From NCBI RefSeq assembly GCF_003589595.1, contig NW_020653397.1, positions 399,185-463,184 on the forward strand: a DNA stretch of 64,000 bases. The letters are read 5' to 3'. Below, one piece after another: positions 11,646 through 24,800 of the stretch (position 1 is the stretch's first letter; the number at the start of each line of letters is the position of its first letter). Source of the stretch: Hyposmocoma kahamanoa (taxonomy: Eukaryota; Arthropoda; Insecta; Lepidoptera; Cosmopterigidae). The translations under genes and the position numbers were made by a program. A model generated the notes under the pieces. That model saw only the letters and a list, made by a program, of their open reading frames with translations. It did no database searches and was not told the DNA's origin.

Positions 11646-11684
<39 letters not shown>

Positions 11685-11775
11685 CGCACACACTCAACAT
11701 AGTACTTAGTAAAAACGGATATTTATTGAATATTTATCCTAAGACGGATATTTATCGAGTAAAAACCCATCTCTA
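11176..11775. mobile_element. hAT-type MITE with perfect 8-bp target duplication
   Basis: The ends TAGAGATGGGT (11176-11186) and ACCCATCTCTA (11765-11775) are exact inverted repeats, flanked by direct repeats GTGCCAAT at 11168-11175 and 11776-11783. An 8-bp duplication and TAGAG-type ends are diagnostic of hAT elements. Subterminal regions carry several copies of GATAAATAT-like words in both orientations, as expected for transposase sites. There is no transposase, and an (AAAT)n tract lies inside at 11644-11688. Confidence 0.9.
11644..11688. repeat. AAAT tetranucleotide microsatellite
   Basis: About ten consecutive AAAT units inside the hAT MITE. Confidence 0.9.
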
Positions 11776-12740
11776 GTGCCAATATTTGATGCGTGTGTCG
11801 TAGAATAGGAGAATAATATAAAATAAGCGCATTTTGACAAATCATTTGCGTTTATGAAAATTATTTAATTGCTAAGTATTTGGAGCCAATGATCATCAAT
11901 AATACAAAAAAAGGAAAAAGTTCTTTACTTGGAGTCAATGCTAAAACACAAATGATTATGATGAAATGATTTTTTTCTTGAAATTTGAAAAAAAATTACA
12001 TAATTCTATAAATGTCTGATTCGTCTCTTTGCTTGACACAGATTGACTGTATAAACGTTTTCGTCAACAATATTTTCCTTCATTATTAAATCAAAAGTCT
12101 AACCAAAACGTTTTCACAATTCTACACTTTGCATGTGAAAAATTTTACAAATGAATATTTTTCCCATAGACTTAACATGATGTGGTTCAGTAACCTTATA
12201 GACCTCGATAGTCTCTAAAGTTGGGCTTAACCACGACCTGTACAATTATACTTATGCTAGTTTCAAATTGCATGCCCTGTTTTTCATGCACATCAGAGTT
12301 GTGAAACGATCCAGTAATTTCGGTCGTAGATTGTGCAAATTTGAGTAGATGCCAAGAAGTTTTCGCTCGCTGCTCTTCAAAAATATTACTAAATGTAACG
12401 ATCCTCACAAATACAAACATAAAGTCAAACCTAAACTCAAAAATGTCATATATCGGACGTGGATGATGTGTTTCAATCTGTGCATTATTGTCTAAAAACT
12501 TAAAATTCCAATATATTAGACTTAAAAACGATAATATTATGATCATACTTCCAATATTCTCTTGAATAAGTGGTAAAATGAATTTTAATGCTTCCAGAAA
12601 TGGTAAGACAGTGAGAATTTCGGAGAATATTTGATAAATCATCAATGGTAATGCAAGGTATAAGAAGTGGTGTTTTTTGGGTTGCAGTGGCGGGTGCTGG
12701 TAATTTACGGAAGGCGAAGAGGGTGAGTGACGTGGCGGCG

Positions 12741-12882
12741 ATGGGAGCACCGTCACCACCTCCAGCCTTCGGCCCTGGCACTCCGTATAACGCTGGTTTC
12801 CCACCTGCCGGTCCACCGCCTCCTTACCAGGAAGGAATACAGTTAGACAATCAAGATTTTGGGTCTGCGCCACCTACAGGAA
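12741..12882 (+). CDS. Yif1: Yif1 exon 1
   Basis: Pro-rich N terminus [19 protein letters not shown]. Donor GTAAGT at 12883. A GTGAGT just upstream at 12722 is a second good donor, so a non-coding first exon or different 5' structure is possible. Confidence 0.85.
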
Positions 12883-15800
12883 GTAAGTATACTTAATGTT
12901 TATGTAAAAAATGTTGTGATGTTATTGGAGAAACAGAACTTGAAGTTATTTGAATAATAATCTAATTGAATGTAATTTATAAAATGTCTAAAAGAAGTTA
13001 ATAAAGTTTTGTGGTATAGGAGTGGTTTGTTAGTTAGCAGCTCAGTCAATAGTAAAGGTTAGAAAGCATAAATTGCTTAAAGAAGTAACTCACTCCACAG
13101 TGTTACGAGTGTCAACCACCAGGCTGCACAATGAGAATGTACAACCACCTGCTTACATCATTGTGAACAGATAAATATTATCCTTCATTCATTGACTTAC
13201 AAATAAATGGACGACGGGTCTAATACAAAAACCATGAAAAAAATGTCCCAAGTCAACCTATTCCAAATTTAAATTGTAATGTCATCGCAGTATCGTGCTG
13301 TCAGTAGAACAAATGAAGACTAAAGCGGAGTTTGGGGCTCTGTATACGATTTTAGCGCCTTACAAGTGCGGACACTTTTTAGCGCGGACCCGACATCCAT
13401 ATAATTGTAAGTCAATGCCTTTATTGATTCCTTTATTTAATTTAAATTTACCTACAGTTATTATTTTAAAAAGATGGACAAGTGCTTAGCCTTTTAAATT
13501 TGGAATGCATATGAATTTGTACTGTTCATAACACAATATTGACTCAATTTAAATTTAAAAAGTTCATTATGTGGTTACCCAATCATTGTAACAAGTGATT
13601 GTTTGCATGAAAAAAGATGATGTGCTCTTTAATTCAACTTATAATACTTGTGACTTCTTGTTTGTGGTATAGAGTGATTTGATTTTGAATTTGATGTTGA
13701 AAATTGTTGATTGACAAATGCAACTGAAGAACAAAATAAAGAAAACCGGCCAGTTTTTTCCAAGTCATTTAGTGCAGTTATCTTGTATAAAAAAACATAA
13801 AACTACTTCTGCAGAATTTTACTTACATATTCAACATTTCATAATGTATAACATATTCATCAAAGTTAACTAATATTTTCGAAAATAATTTATTTACATC
13901 AACACTAACTATAACTATTTGGCCTTGTGTGTATTTTTGGTGAGAAATTGTGATGGTATGAGTTGATAAATCATTTTGAATTTCTCATCAAATAAAACAC
14001 AGCATTAACATAAAATAGTTTTTTTTAGTTTCAAGTAAAATAGTTTATTCGTTTTTTACCGACTTCAAAAAAAGGAGGAGATTCTCAATTTGACTGTATG
14101 TTTTTTTTGTATGTATGTCACGCAATAACTTTTGAACAATAATTTGTGAACCAATTTTGATGATTCTTTTTTATTGAAAATAGGGTACCTCAGATGTGGT
14201 CCCATTTAAATTTGAAGAAAATTTTCCACCTCTAATAGTGGCAAACTAGGGGATGAATGACTTTTGAGGTTGGTTTTTTAGTACTCTACTGTTTTTGAAT
14301 AATCGTAATTTTTGTGAGCATCTGCAAATAATCTTTAGCGCTGTTATTATGTTGTGCGAGTCCTCGAGTATAAAGAATGACAACCGTCAATAGAGTCTAA
14401 GGGTTAAAAGGACTGTGAAGACATGGCACCTAAGCCTAACACATATTCCAAAAGTATTTACTGTAGCAGTAATGCTCTCATATACAATGAGTATAGAGTT
14501 TTTGAATGACCACCGGTGCCTTCCCACTCGTCTTAAATATAAAGTCTGTTTATAGAACTGATAGTTCATCCACTTTATGACTTTTGGAACTTATTCAAGA
14601 ATACCTTGAAAATGTTTAATAACTTTTGGGAGAAGGTATTAACTGTATAAAATTTTCTGTTACCTCGGTGACAAAACTATAAGGCAATGTGAAAGTATAA
14701 CCAAATATGTCTACTTTCAGATTTTGGATATGGAGGTAGTTTTCCGCAATCCCCTATTGTGAACCCAGCACAACTTGGCTCCATGCTGCATCAGCCCGTA
14801 GTTCAGGTAACTACATTTTTACTTTAATATGATACAACTTCTTGTAATAAGCTTTAAATTGAAAAAAAAAGAATTAATTGTTGTAAGTACAAAAAGCTCC
14901 CAACTGCATTGTGTAATTATTGTATATTATTTATCCATTGTCTGTTTTCAACAATTTCACATGTTTATGGTACTTTGAATGGTAAGTCCTATACATGAAC
15001 ATCTTGACTTTGACATTAACTATGACCATATTAATGATACCCTCTCTAAGGTAGTTTATTGGTTTAATTTTTTTTTTTAATTTATTAAGGCTTTGGCAAA
15101 GCCATCAGCCTAAACATGAAGTTTAAATATGTTTCTGTAAACATGGCCGCCACAAAGAGGATAGGCAATTTGAGGCGGCGTGCTTGGATTGACTCGGGAT
15201 TCCTTAGAACGGGCCGATACGGGTATTTTAGTTCGAGATTCGTATAATTTCACGTTTTAATCTTCGATTAAGGCACAATAGCACTATCCTATTCCACTTT
15301 AAACTAGATTTCACAAAATAATTGAAAGTCAAAATAAAAACGACACTTTTCCCTCCAAAAGGTCCAGAGCGAATCTGCTGTTATTAGCCTGGTAGCAGTG
15401 TTGCCAATGTACATAATTGAAAGTCCCTAGATGGTCAGAGATTTTTCGCTAGATTTGGATAAAAATAATTTCCTTAAATCCGCTAGATGTCTCTAGACTT
15501 GGCGGTACTTCCATGCTTATTTGAAAATCGAATTTGATCCACAAACGGTAAATAAAATCGCAAATAATCACGACAATATGAACCAAAAAGCACTTATTTT
15601 AATTTAGTTTTGAACACAACAAACAAAAAATAATTTTTAACTATTTATATTTTTAACTGCCTTTATGGCCAAACGGTTACCATACCGGACTGCCACGCAG
15701 AGGTCACAGGTTCGATTCCCGGGCCGGGAGAAATATTTGTATGACCTACATTTGTTTCTCTCGTGAGTTTAGGTGTAATTTGTGGTTGTCTATGTGTGTC

Positions 15801-18800
15801 TATCCCTTAATTGCCTATCCCTTTCTAAAATGTCCAATATTTCCTTTTCACTATCGTTTCTTTCTGTTAGCAATTGCTCATTCAGTGCCTTTGCTGTTTT
15901 GAGTTCTAATAAAGCGTGTTGGAGTTTATCCTCCAATTGACGTTCCGCAGCAGCTTTGCGAGTAAACATTGTTTATGCTTTTGAAAAAGAAAAATGAAAA
16001 CAATTTGAAAAGAACGTTAGCAAGAAAGACAGGTGATCGAGCGATTATTAAATAGTGAGGTTATGTTACTTACAATTATTATTATATATTACAAAAACCA
16101 AATATTAGATAAAATAACCACTCTTAAGTTATATTATAAGTTTAACTACCTGTTTATCTTAATAATTATGGAAGTACTTACGAAATAGGATACAATTTTT
16201 TAAAAACAAATTCGTAACGGCTTTCTTTCCAAAGTGACTTGAAAAATGCACAAATTTTCAAGTCACTTTGGAAAGAGTAAAACAAGGTTAAAGGTAACCC
16301 CGATAATAACTGTTGCAGTTATATAACATATAACAATGAACTCAATTGATAAATCTGCTTTGCAACCACGGATATTATTTTACATAAGACACTTCTTGAA
16401 AGTATTAGGCCGGTTAACCTGACGGTTTTCAACGTCACTTTGTTCACTTAATAAACCTGTTCAAACCACTATGTATGCACTTAAAAACTGTATAAATATA
16501 TTTTGTAGTGATATTATTCAGCAATGAAATGGGGTTTTACAAGAATAACACGATGAAACCAATTAAATTATGAAAAAAAGTTACGGAACACTAATGTTTA
16601 CAACTTAACCGCTGGGTTGCCAGCACAGACAAAAAAGGTCCAAGTTATAACGTTTAGGGAACAAGTCTGCAGGCAGGGAATTCCACTCCATAGCCGTTCG
16701 CCATATAAATGTGGAAGCGTAACGCTTCGTGCGAATCTTTGGAATATCCACAAAATAGGGGTGGAAGGCAAGCCTACGCCTAGTCCCCCGATGATGGAAA
16801 GGGGAAGGCGGAATTAAATCGTGTATTTCCATCGCACACTCTCCGTGATATATACTGTAAAATACCGATATGCAGGCAACTTTACGGCGATGTTCAAGAC
16901 TCAGCTTCTCAAAACTCAGCAGCTTCGTCTCTACTAATTCTGAGTCAGCTATAAGCCTCTTGACACGCTTGTCAATTGAATCCAAGGTGGCCAGTTGGTA
17001 TGTAGCACTCGTATGGAACGTTCACTCAAGAAATCCGAGATCCAATTGCAAAGGGAAGTGGGAAGCCCATATCTTGGAAGATTGCTTAAAAGGCTTGCGT
17101 GCCAGACCCTGTCCTGAAGCCCTGAAGGCTTCTTCGAAGATGATTCACAACCCTCGGTGTGGCGTAAGGAAGGCGAGATACGCGGCTATAGGTGGACTGC
17201 AATTAGAGCGCTAATAATTCTTTGCCTGTGCTATCCTGGCTAAAATGATATAGAAGTACTCACGCGTTCCTCCCTTCACTACGACGGCAGCGGTGCGGGT
17301 GTGCGTCTTCAACTGGGCAGATGGCGCAGTCTTGTTCGTTTGTATTACAATGATCGGTAGCAGAAATAGAAGAGATAAAAACGAAAACAAATAATTATAA
17401 CATTTCAAGTACATGTTGGATTTTTCACCGACACTGACTGCTAACGTAAACACCGACGACACCACGCAGCCAGTTTCGTTTCAGTCAATACGCGGGGCAT
17501 TCGATATTATTGTTGATTGAATAGCACAGGCAGATTACCGAACACTCGGAAAACGTGTGGTCCCCACTCGCGTATTGGGCCAGTGTGGCGGACTACGGCC
17601 TAAGACCCTCGCCTGAGAGGAGACCCGTGCCCAGCAGTGGGTACGCATAAATGAATTGATGATGTATTATAATAATAATGTAAAAGTGTAGTATAATAAT
17701 AATGTATTATAAATATTTTATTATATGTATAACTATAAGAAGACTAATAATTTCCAATATTTCTTTTACATGCTTTTCTGAATTCAGGACATGGCAATGC
17801 AGTACGGCAACCAGCTGGCAGCGCAGGGCCGTGAAGTTGTCAAGCGGGAGCTTAACAAATACGTGCCTGTCTCGCGACTGCGGTATTACTTCGCTGTTGA
17901 CACGCGTTATGTGCTGAAGAAACTCATGCTGATAATGTTCCCATATACACACAAGGTTGGTGCTGTTATTTGCAGTTTCTTTGAACACAATTTACTGGAG
18001 TCTCACTAATATTATATTGGTTTTACCAAAAGGCCGTACTTACTGTATTAAAGTATAAATGAAAAACATAAAAAAAGGTAAAAACCAAAAAACAAAGATC
18101 TGCAAAAGTACATAAAAATATTCGTAACTTCTGCTGATTCGTTCCGTTGCTCAGTTGGGAGAGTGAGGCACGGTATGCTGAAGGCGCTGGTTCGACTCCA
18201 GCCAGATCGAAATAATTTTTCTCAGTGTTCGATCTTTGTATACTATACAGGGCTGTGCAAAATACGTCTTAATTGAAATACAAATGATAAAGTACTTCCT
18301 TATATGTATTTAAAATACGAAATATCAAATACTTCTTGAGGTGTATTTGAAATATAAAGAACTTTCATGGGGTGTATTTAAAATACAAAATACAAATACA
18401 AATTACAAAATACTTTATTAACATACTTGTCGCGACATGTAGAAACCAAGAATTTCCTTCAAAGTTTTTTCCTTACACAATACATATCTTGATAAAGAAG
18501 TTTTAAATTATTCAGTTTTACCAGAAAAAAAAAACTGTTAAACCAATCAATACAACCACACTACAGAGCACGAAGTACGTATAATTATTATTAATATTCC
18601 CATACAACACGAATACTTTATATACGAGTACGTGTAAATGCCGTTCATAACACGTTCACAACACAAATTAGAAAAATGGTTGACTAAAATCACAAATTCA
18701 CAATGCCGTTATAACCCTTAGACTACTTTAAGTTATAACCGCGAAAAGATGACTTTGACGTCTTTGACATTACCATGCACTGTTGCCACCAGCAAACGTG

Positions 18801-21800
18801 CTTCTACTGCATTGAATACGAGTATTTATTTCATCTTGTTCATTTTTCGAACGATCCATTTTACACACACACACATACACAAACGCACGCACGCACGCAT
18901 GCACGCACGCACGCACACACGCACGCACGCACGCACGTACGCACGCATGCACCACACATGCACACCCACACACAAACACAAACACAAATTACAAAATACA
19001 TTACCGTCAGATATTTGAAATACCAATTACAAAATACATTTTTAGGGAGTAATTGAAATACAAATACAAAATACGTATTTCAATTACAAGTAATTCAAAT
19101 ACTGCCCAGGCTTGACACTAATTATAACAAACTATATTCTAGCGAAATTTGATATAGAATAAATGTGAACAAACAAAAATATGTTTACAGCCCTGTCATT
19201 TATTCCGAACACAGAGTTGACTGGTAAAAAAAAAACAAATCTAAAATTTTGATACTTTTTTACTCGAAAGCCGCAAGTACCTGCAGATGGATTATTTTTT
19301 TCTTGATAGAGAATCAGTATAGGCCCAAGCCTATACTGTAAATAAACCACACACATTACATTTTCCTACATTTCGAGATAAAAAAAAAGTTTATTTCTCC
19401 AAACAAAAAAAACGAATTTTTTTTCTCTGAAACAATCAGCTTTTCAAGAAATTACATAAGTATAAAAGTTATCAGGAATGTTATTATTTATCATATGAAA
19501 AAAATCAGCTCTGTATTCCTAAAATTGTTCCCATGATTAAATAAAAATTAATAATTCTTGGACATAGGAATAACTTGTGGAGTACCAAGCTATTTTTTAT
19601 GTGATGTATAACATGTCTAACAACTTTTATTCATGTCTTTCCTGTTTTTACTTCTAAAATACAGCTCAAGTGTCGTTTGATGGTATCTTTGTTGTCAAAG
19701 ATTTTGTAAAGGCCGAAACAAGTAAAAATCTGAAGGGGCTATGTCAGGCGAATAAAGTGATTAGGCAACACATTCCAACGTAACTGCAAGTTTTTGACGG
19801 TTTTTTATTTTGACATTATCATGCCGAAATACATCAATGCTATTCGCAAGTTCTGGGATTTTTAAATTAATTATAAGCTTAAAACTTTCCCGCCAACTCC
19901 TAAAATACGATCTAAAATCTTATTTTAAAAATAATCATGGACGATATAACATTTTAAAAGAAAAAAGAACTAATAGCCCGAGTTTAGTTGACTTGACTCA
20001 CTTAAATAGTCTATTCTGGATGCAGCAATGAACTTTGGTTACGACGTGATAACAATACTAAAGTCTTTACTTCAAAAAAAGGAGGTTTTCATTTCGACTG
20101 TATTTTTTTTTATACGCGATAACTAACATTTGTGAACCGATTTCGATGATTCCTTTTCTCCCAGTCCTATTTAAATTTGAAGGAAATATTCCACTTCTAA
20201 GAGTGGCAAACTAGGGGACGAAGCCGGTTTCGCACACTTTCCGGTAACCGATTTCAATAAAACTTAGTTGTAATTCCACAAACACGCAAAATAGGCGCTT
20301 TGTCGTCGAGTTGCGGATACCAGCCCGTTGCACCAAGTACCAAGTACCAAGTTCCACAAACTTATGAAGTCAGTATTTTTATAATAAAAAAGTTGTTCAC
20401 CTGCTGATAGCGAGGTTTATTACTACTTGTTTATCTATATTAACGTGAATTGGTCCGCTCCATGATTCTCTGTTTTGACTGAAATTTATCCAGTTTTACC
20501 TGAAATGTGGCCAAAGTCGGTAGTAACAAGCGGCGATAAATGCTTCACAGGAGTGGATGGTGAAATACGACCAGAACACACCGGTGCAGCCCCGCGACGA
20601 CCTCAACGCACCGGATCTTTACATCCCTTCCATGGGCTACGTGACCTACGTGCTGCTCGCGGGGTTCATGCTAGGTGCGTTACTGCTCATTGGTCCTAGC
20701 TGACACGGTCAAGGGGAAGAGGTTTACTAAACTCGACCAAGCTCTAGACGGTCAGGTTTCACGGTGAATCAACTTGCCCAAGGCAAATGCGCGTTTGAGG
20801 ACGTTGTTTGGCAGTGTAGCTCGACCACGTAAACGGGCCTTGACTTTAAATATTGTAGGATGATTCACTTGACCGCATTGACGATAGCAATGTTCTTTCA
20901 TAAAAAACTGTAAACGCGGAAGCGTAGCAATCTTAACTTTATGCACTTTTAGTAGCGGTAGAGCTTCTTGAGAAAGAGTTCGTCCATGGAAGTGCTGCCA
21001 CATTACCTATTTCTGCCGCCAAGCAGTAACGTCAGCATTTCTGCGTTCCGGTTTTGAAGAGAAAGGGTGCCGGTGAAATTACAGGCACCTGGGACTTATC
21101 AATTTATGTCTCGGGGTGACGGGCGCAGAGGCAGTGTCCCTCAGATGTTTGTGATTTAAAGCTCTGAATGGCACTGCAACTGTTATGGACAGGCGTGTAG
21201 CTTACCACCAGGCGCACGACTTGTTCATTCCGTCACTTGATATTAGAAAAAAAATGTATGTGAAGCGGCTCAGTTGTTAAAAGGAGGCAGTGGACTATGT
21301 TCCTTCCGTTTTGAAGAGTTTACCCATAAACATAATTTTGGAAAAATGTTAGTGGCACTCACGTTTACCTCAAGTGCAGCTGCGAATTGGCGGCGGTCAC
21401 AAATAACTCGTTGATGGCAGCGAATGAATTATTTCAGCAGCGCTTTCGTCTCAATTTCAACTCCATGACATATTTATTCCTGTTGCCTGGTTGCCTGGAA
21501 GAGATTGCTATATAGCAGTAAGGGCGGCTGTTGTACCTGCCTGTTTATTTTTTGTATTATACTGTATATGTCCCAGTGTGCAATAAAGAATATATGTATT
21601 GTATTATTCTTCTACCTTTCGGGCATAGCCAAACGCGAAAAGAGGTCAGAGAATGCCTTCCAATCTTTTCCCTTAAGTACCTTTTATGGTTTCATGGGTT
21701 TCAACAGTATGTAGGTACTTGTATAACGTAACATTTGAAGTCTTTTCTGACCACAACAGGTCTTCAACATCGATTTTCACCGGAACAAATCGGCATGCAA

Positions 21801-24800
21801 GCATCTTCAGCACTCGCGTACATTATCTTCGAAATGATTCTCTACCTGTTCACCTTGTACATCACCAGCACAAATACCAGCCTGAAGACATTGGACCTGT
21901 TGGCATTTTCCGGATATAAATATACAGTAATGATCGGGAGCCTCCTCGGGGGACTAATTTTGGGCAAGACGGGCTACTACTGCTCGCTGGTCTACACTAG
22001 TATTGCGCTTAGCTATTTCTTGGTGAGTACTATGAACCATTTATCAATTTTATTTTAGGCTCTATAGACTCTTTTGGCCCCGTGTACACGTAAATGTACA
22101 TAATATGTCAAGTGATTCAAACCCAGACAATATTATTCCTGTAATCGTGTTAATTTCGGTCGTACAGCGGTGCACACCCCCACCACTAAAGCGCTCTTTA
22201 AGGTGGAGTTCACGAACATTCGAGGACTCCACAGTAACATCCACGCCGTCCACCAACATCTTGAGACGACTCGACCAGAAATGCTGTTCCTTACGGAGAC
22301 GCAAATACTCTGCCCGGCTGACAGCAGCTACTTGAATTACCCTGGCTATATGCTTGAAGAGTCCTTCAAAGCGAAAGCTGGGGTCTGCTTGTTTGTCCGG
22401 GCAGATGTTTGCTGTCGCCGTCTGCGTCATTTGGAGGACCCCTCCTTCTCCATCCTTGGGGTACATGTTGACCTGGGCAGTCATTGCCGTGTCTACATGT
22501 GCCTCTACAGATCCCACCACGGCGACATGGAGACAACTCGTCTCATAGACCACCTTACTCGGGCGGCAGATGACGCGCAGGCGCAGTTGAATTGGTGTTT
22601 TTAGGGGACTTCAATGCTCACCACGAGTCGTGGCTAAGTTCCTCTAAAACTGACCATGCTGGAAGAACTGCCCACACATTCGCTCTCACACACGATTTAA
22701 CCCAACTGGTAAACCAGCCCACCCGGATACCAGATAGGGTTGGTGACGCGCCCTCTTTGTTGGACCTTCTGCTGACGTCTCGCCCGGCTGGATATCGGGT
22801 GGAGGTCCAAGCCCCTCTGGGCACTTCGGATCACTGCTTGATATCCACTAAAGTGGCAACGTTACTGCCACCACCACCTACTATGGCTAAACGCCGCATT
22901 TGGCATTATGCGTCGGCAGATTGGGACGGTATGCGGGACTATTTTGCATCCGTTCCTTGGCGGCAGCGCTGTTTTAGTGAGGTGGATCCAACAGCTAGCG
23001 CGACTGCCGTTGCTGATGAGATCTTAATCGGGATGGAATACTACATCCCGCATTCGGATGTCGTCAGTAAAGGGAGGCGCAACCGCTGGTTCAACCACGA
23101 GTGTGCTGTGGCTGTTGAGAACAAACAGACTGCATACCGCGCTTGGATCAAGGGTCGAGCTTCAGACGATCCCAATACGAACGATAGTGTAACAAATTCA
23201 TTAAAATTAATAACACAGAAATATGAAACTGCGCAACAGGAGATTAAGGAGCACACACATGCTATGGATAATTTATTAGATTTGTGTAGATATAATAATG
23301 ACAGATTTGACTCTTTAACAAATAATCAAGTTTGCAATTGCAAAGAAATAAAACCACAATCCTCCCTGTCTGTGTGTGTCACTAATCCCTCCTCATTGTT
23401 GTTGCAGGAATCTAGTTTAGAATCAAAAAATACCTCTTTGTCAATAACTAGATCAAATGAAATTCAAAATAATATAGTTATGTATAGTGATGAAATGGGT
23501 AAAAATATAGGTTTGCAACTTAACCACCTAGGATTAAAATTAACAAATATTTGCATGCCAGGTGCAACATACTGTAAAATATTAGATAGTATTTTGTCAA
23601 CTAAGTTTGACAAAGACACTACATTAATAATTTTAATTGGCAGAAGAGGAAAATGTAACAAAAAAGATTTAATACAATATTTTTCACAATTAAATAATTT
23701 AATTAATATAAAAGAAATTATTTTGTTAGCTTTTCCCTTCAGCAATTGCCTCACAACAAGTGAAAATAATTTGAGGCATAACTTAAATAGGACATTACAC
23801 AGCTTGACATTTCATTATAGTAAATTTCATTTTATGGATACTAATAATTTTATTAGTAAATATTTTTATTTGACTAAAGATAGGTATTATCTTACTAGTT
23901 ATTTTAGGAGACAGATAGCAGAGATGCTATCATATTATATTAATAATTCAGCCAAATCATTGGCTACCAGACCGGCTGCTTCTATTGAGCAGTCCGTTGA
24001 CATAGGTCAGTTTACTGACAATAATAATTCTGTTGAAATTAATTCAATTTCTAATTATTTAAATTAATTAATAAGACAACGGAGAGATACTCTTGCAACA
24101 CATTCACAGTAAGAAACCAACCTAAAACACACAGAAATAAAATAAATTTTATATTAAACCTGGTGCACCAAAATATTCAAGGCATGAAAGGCAAAGAGCT
24201 AGAAATAGAATTATTTATTAACTGTAACAATATTGATATTCTTTGTATTACTGAACACCACTTTCTATCACAACATCAGTTCATGTTTAGCTTCAACAAT
24301 CACCAGGTGGCTAGTTCGTTCAGCAGAGAAAAAGCTATTCACGGCGGCTCTTTAATTCTTATTAAAAATAATTTAAAATTTAAAGAACGTACAGATATTG
24401 TGAGCCTATCTATTGAGCGGACTATAGAGATATCCTGCATAGAGCTTGAACGGCTTGTTATATTAAGCGTGTACAGACCCCCTCATTCATCTTACGAACT
24501 ATTTGAAAAAAGATTAGATGAAGTTTTAGCCAAATTAAATAATATAAATAAATATATTGCTGTTTGTGGTGACTTCAATGTTAACTTATTAGAAGATTCC
24601 AGTGCTAGCAGTAGGCTCATATCATTTTTCCAATGTTATAACCTTGTGAATCTTTTTTTGGTGCCTACTAGAATAACTTCTACTACTGCCACTTGTTTAG
24701 ACAACATTTATACCAACGCCGTACCTAGTAATAAATCTATTATAAATAAATTAACTTCAGATCACTGCGGTCAATTGGCCACTTTTAATATAACTGTTGA

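Larger units (their letters stand above)
10760..12740. other. Intergenic region between divergent Tmem179 and Yif1
   Basis: About 2 kb separating two head-to-head starts; it must hold both promoters unless either gene has an upstream non-coding exon. A 600-bp hAT MITE occupies 11176-11775. No TATA box or other promoter motif stands out. Confidence 0.6.

Noticed and set aside
12196..12873. 225-codon open frame on the minus strand
   Set aside because: Its first part is the exact antisense of Yif1 exon 1, and the rest is low-complexity hydrophobic and AT-driven. No splice sites, homology or start context support it.
18749..19056. Several overlapping 66-93-codon frames on both strands
   Set aside because: They translate the CA/CGCA microsatellite (repeated His-Thr-Arg-Ala or Cys-Val), which stays open in many phases.
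20752..21003. 83-codon minus-strand frame
   Set aside because: Part of it is the antisense of the GCCGCCAAGCAGTAA repeat; no independent support.
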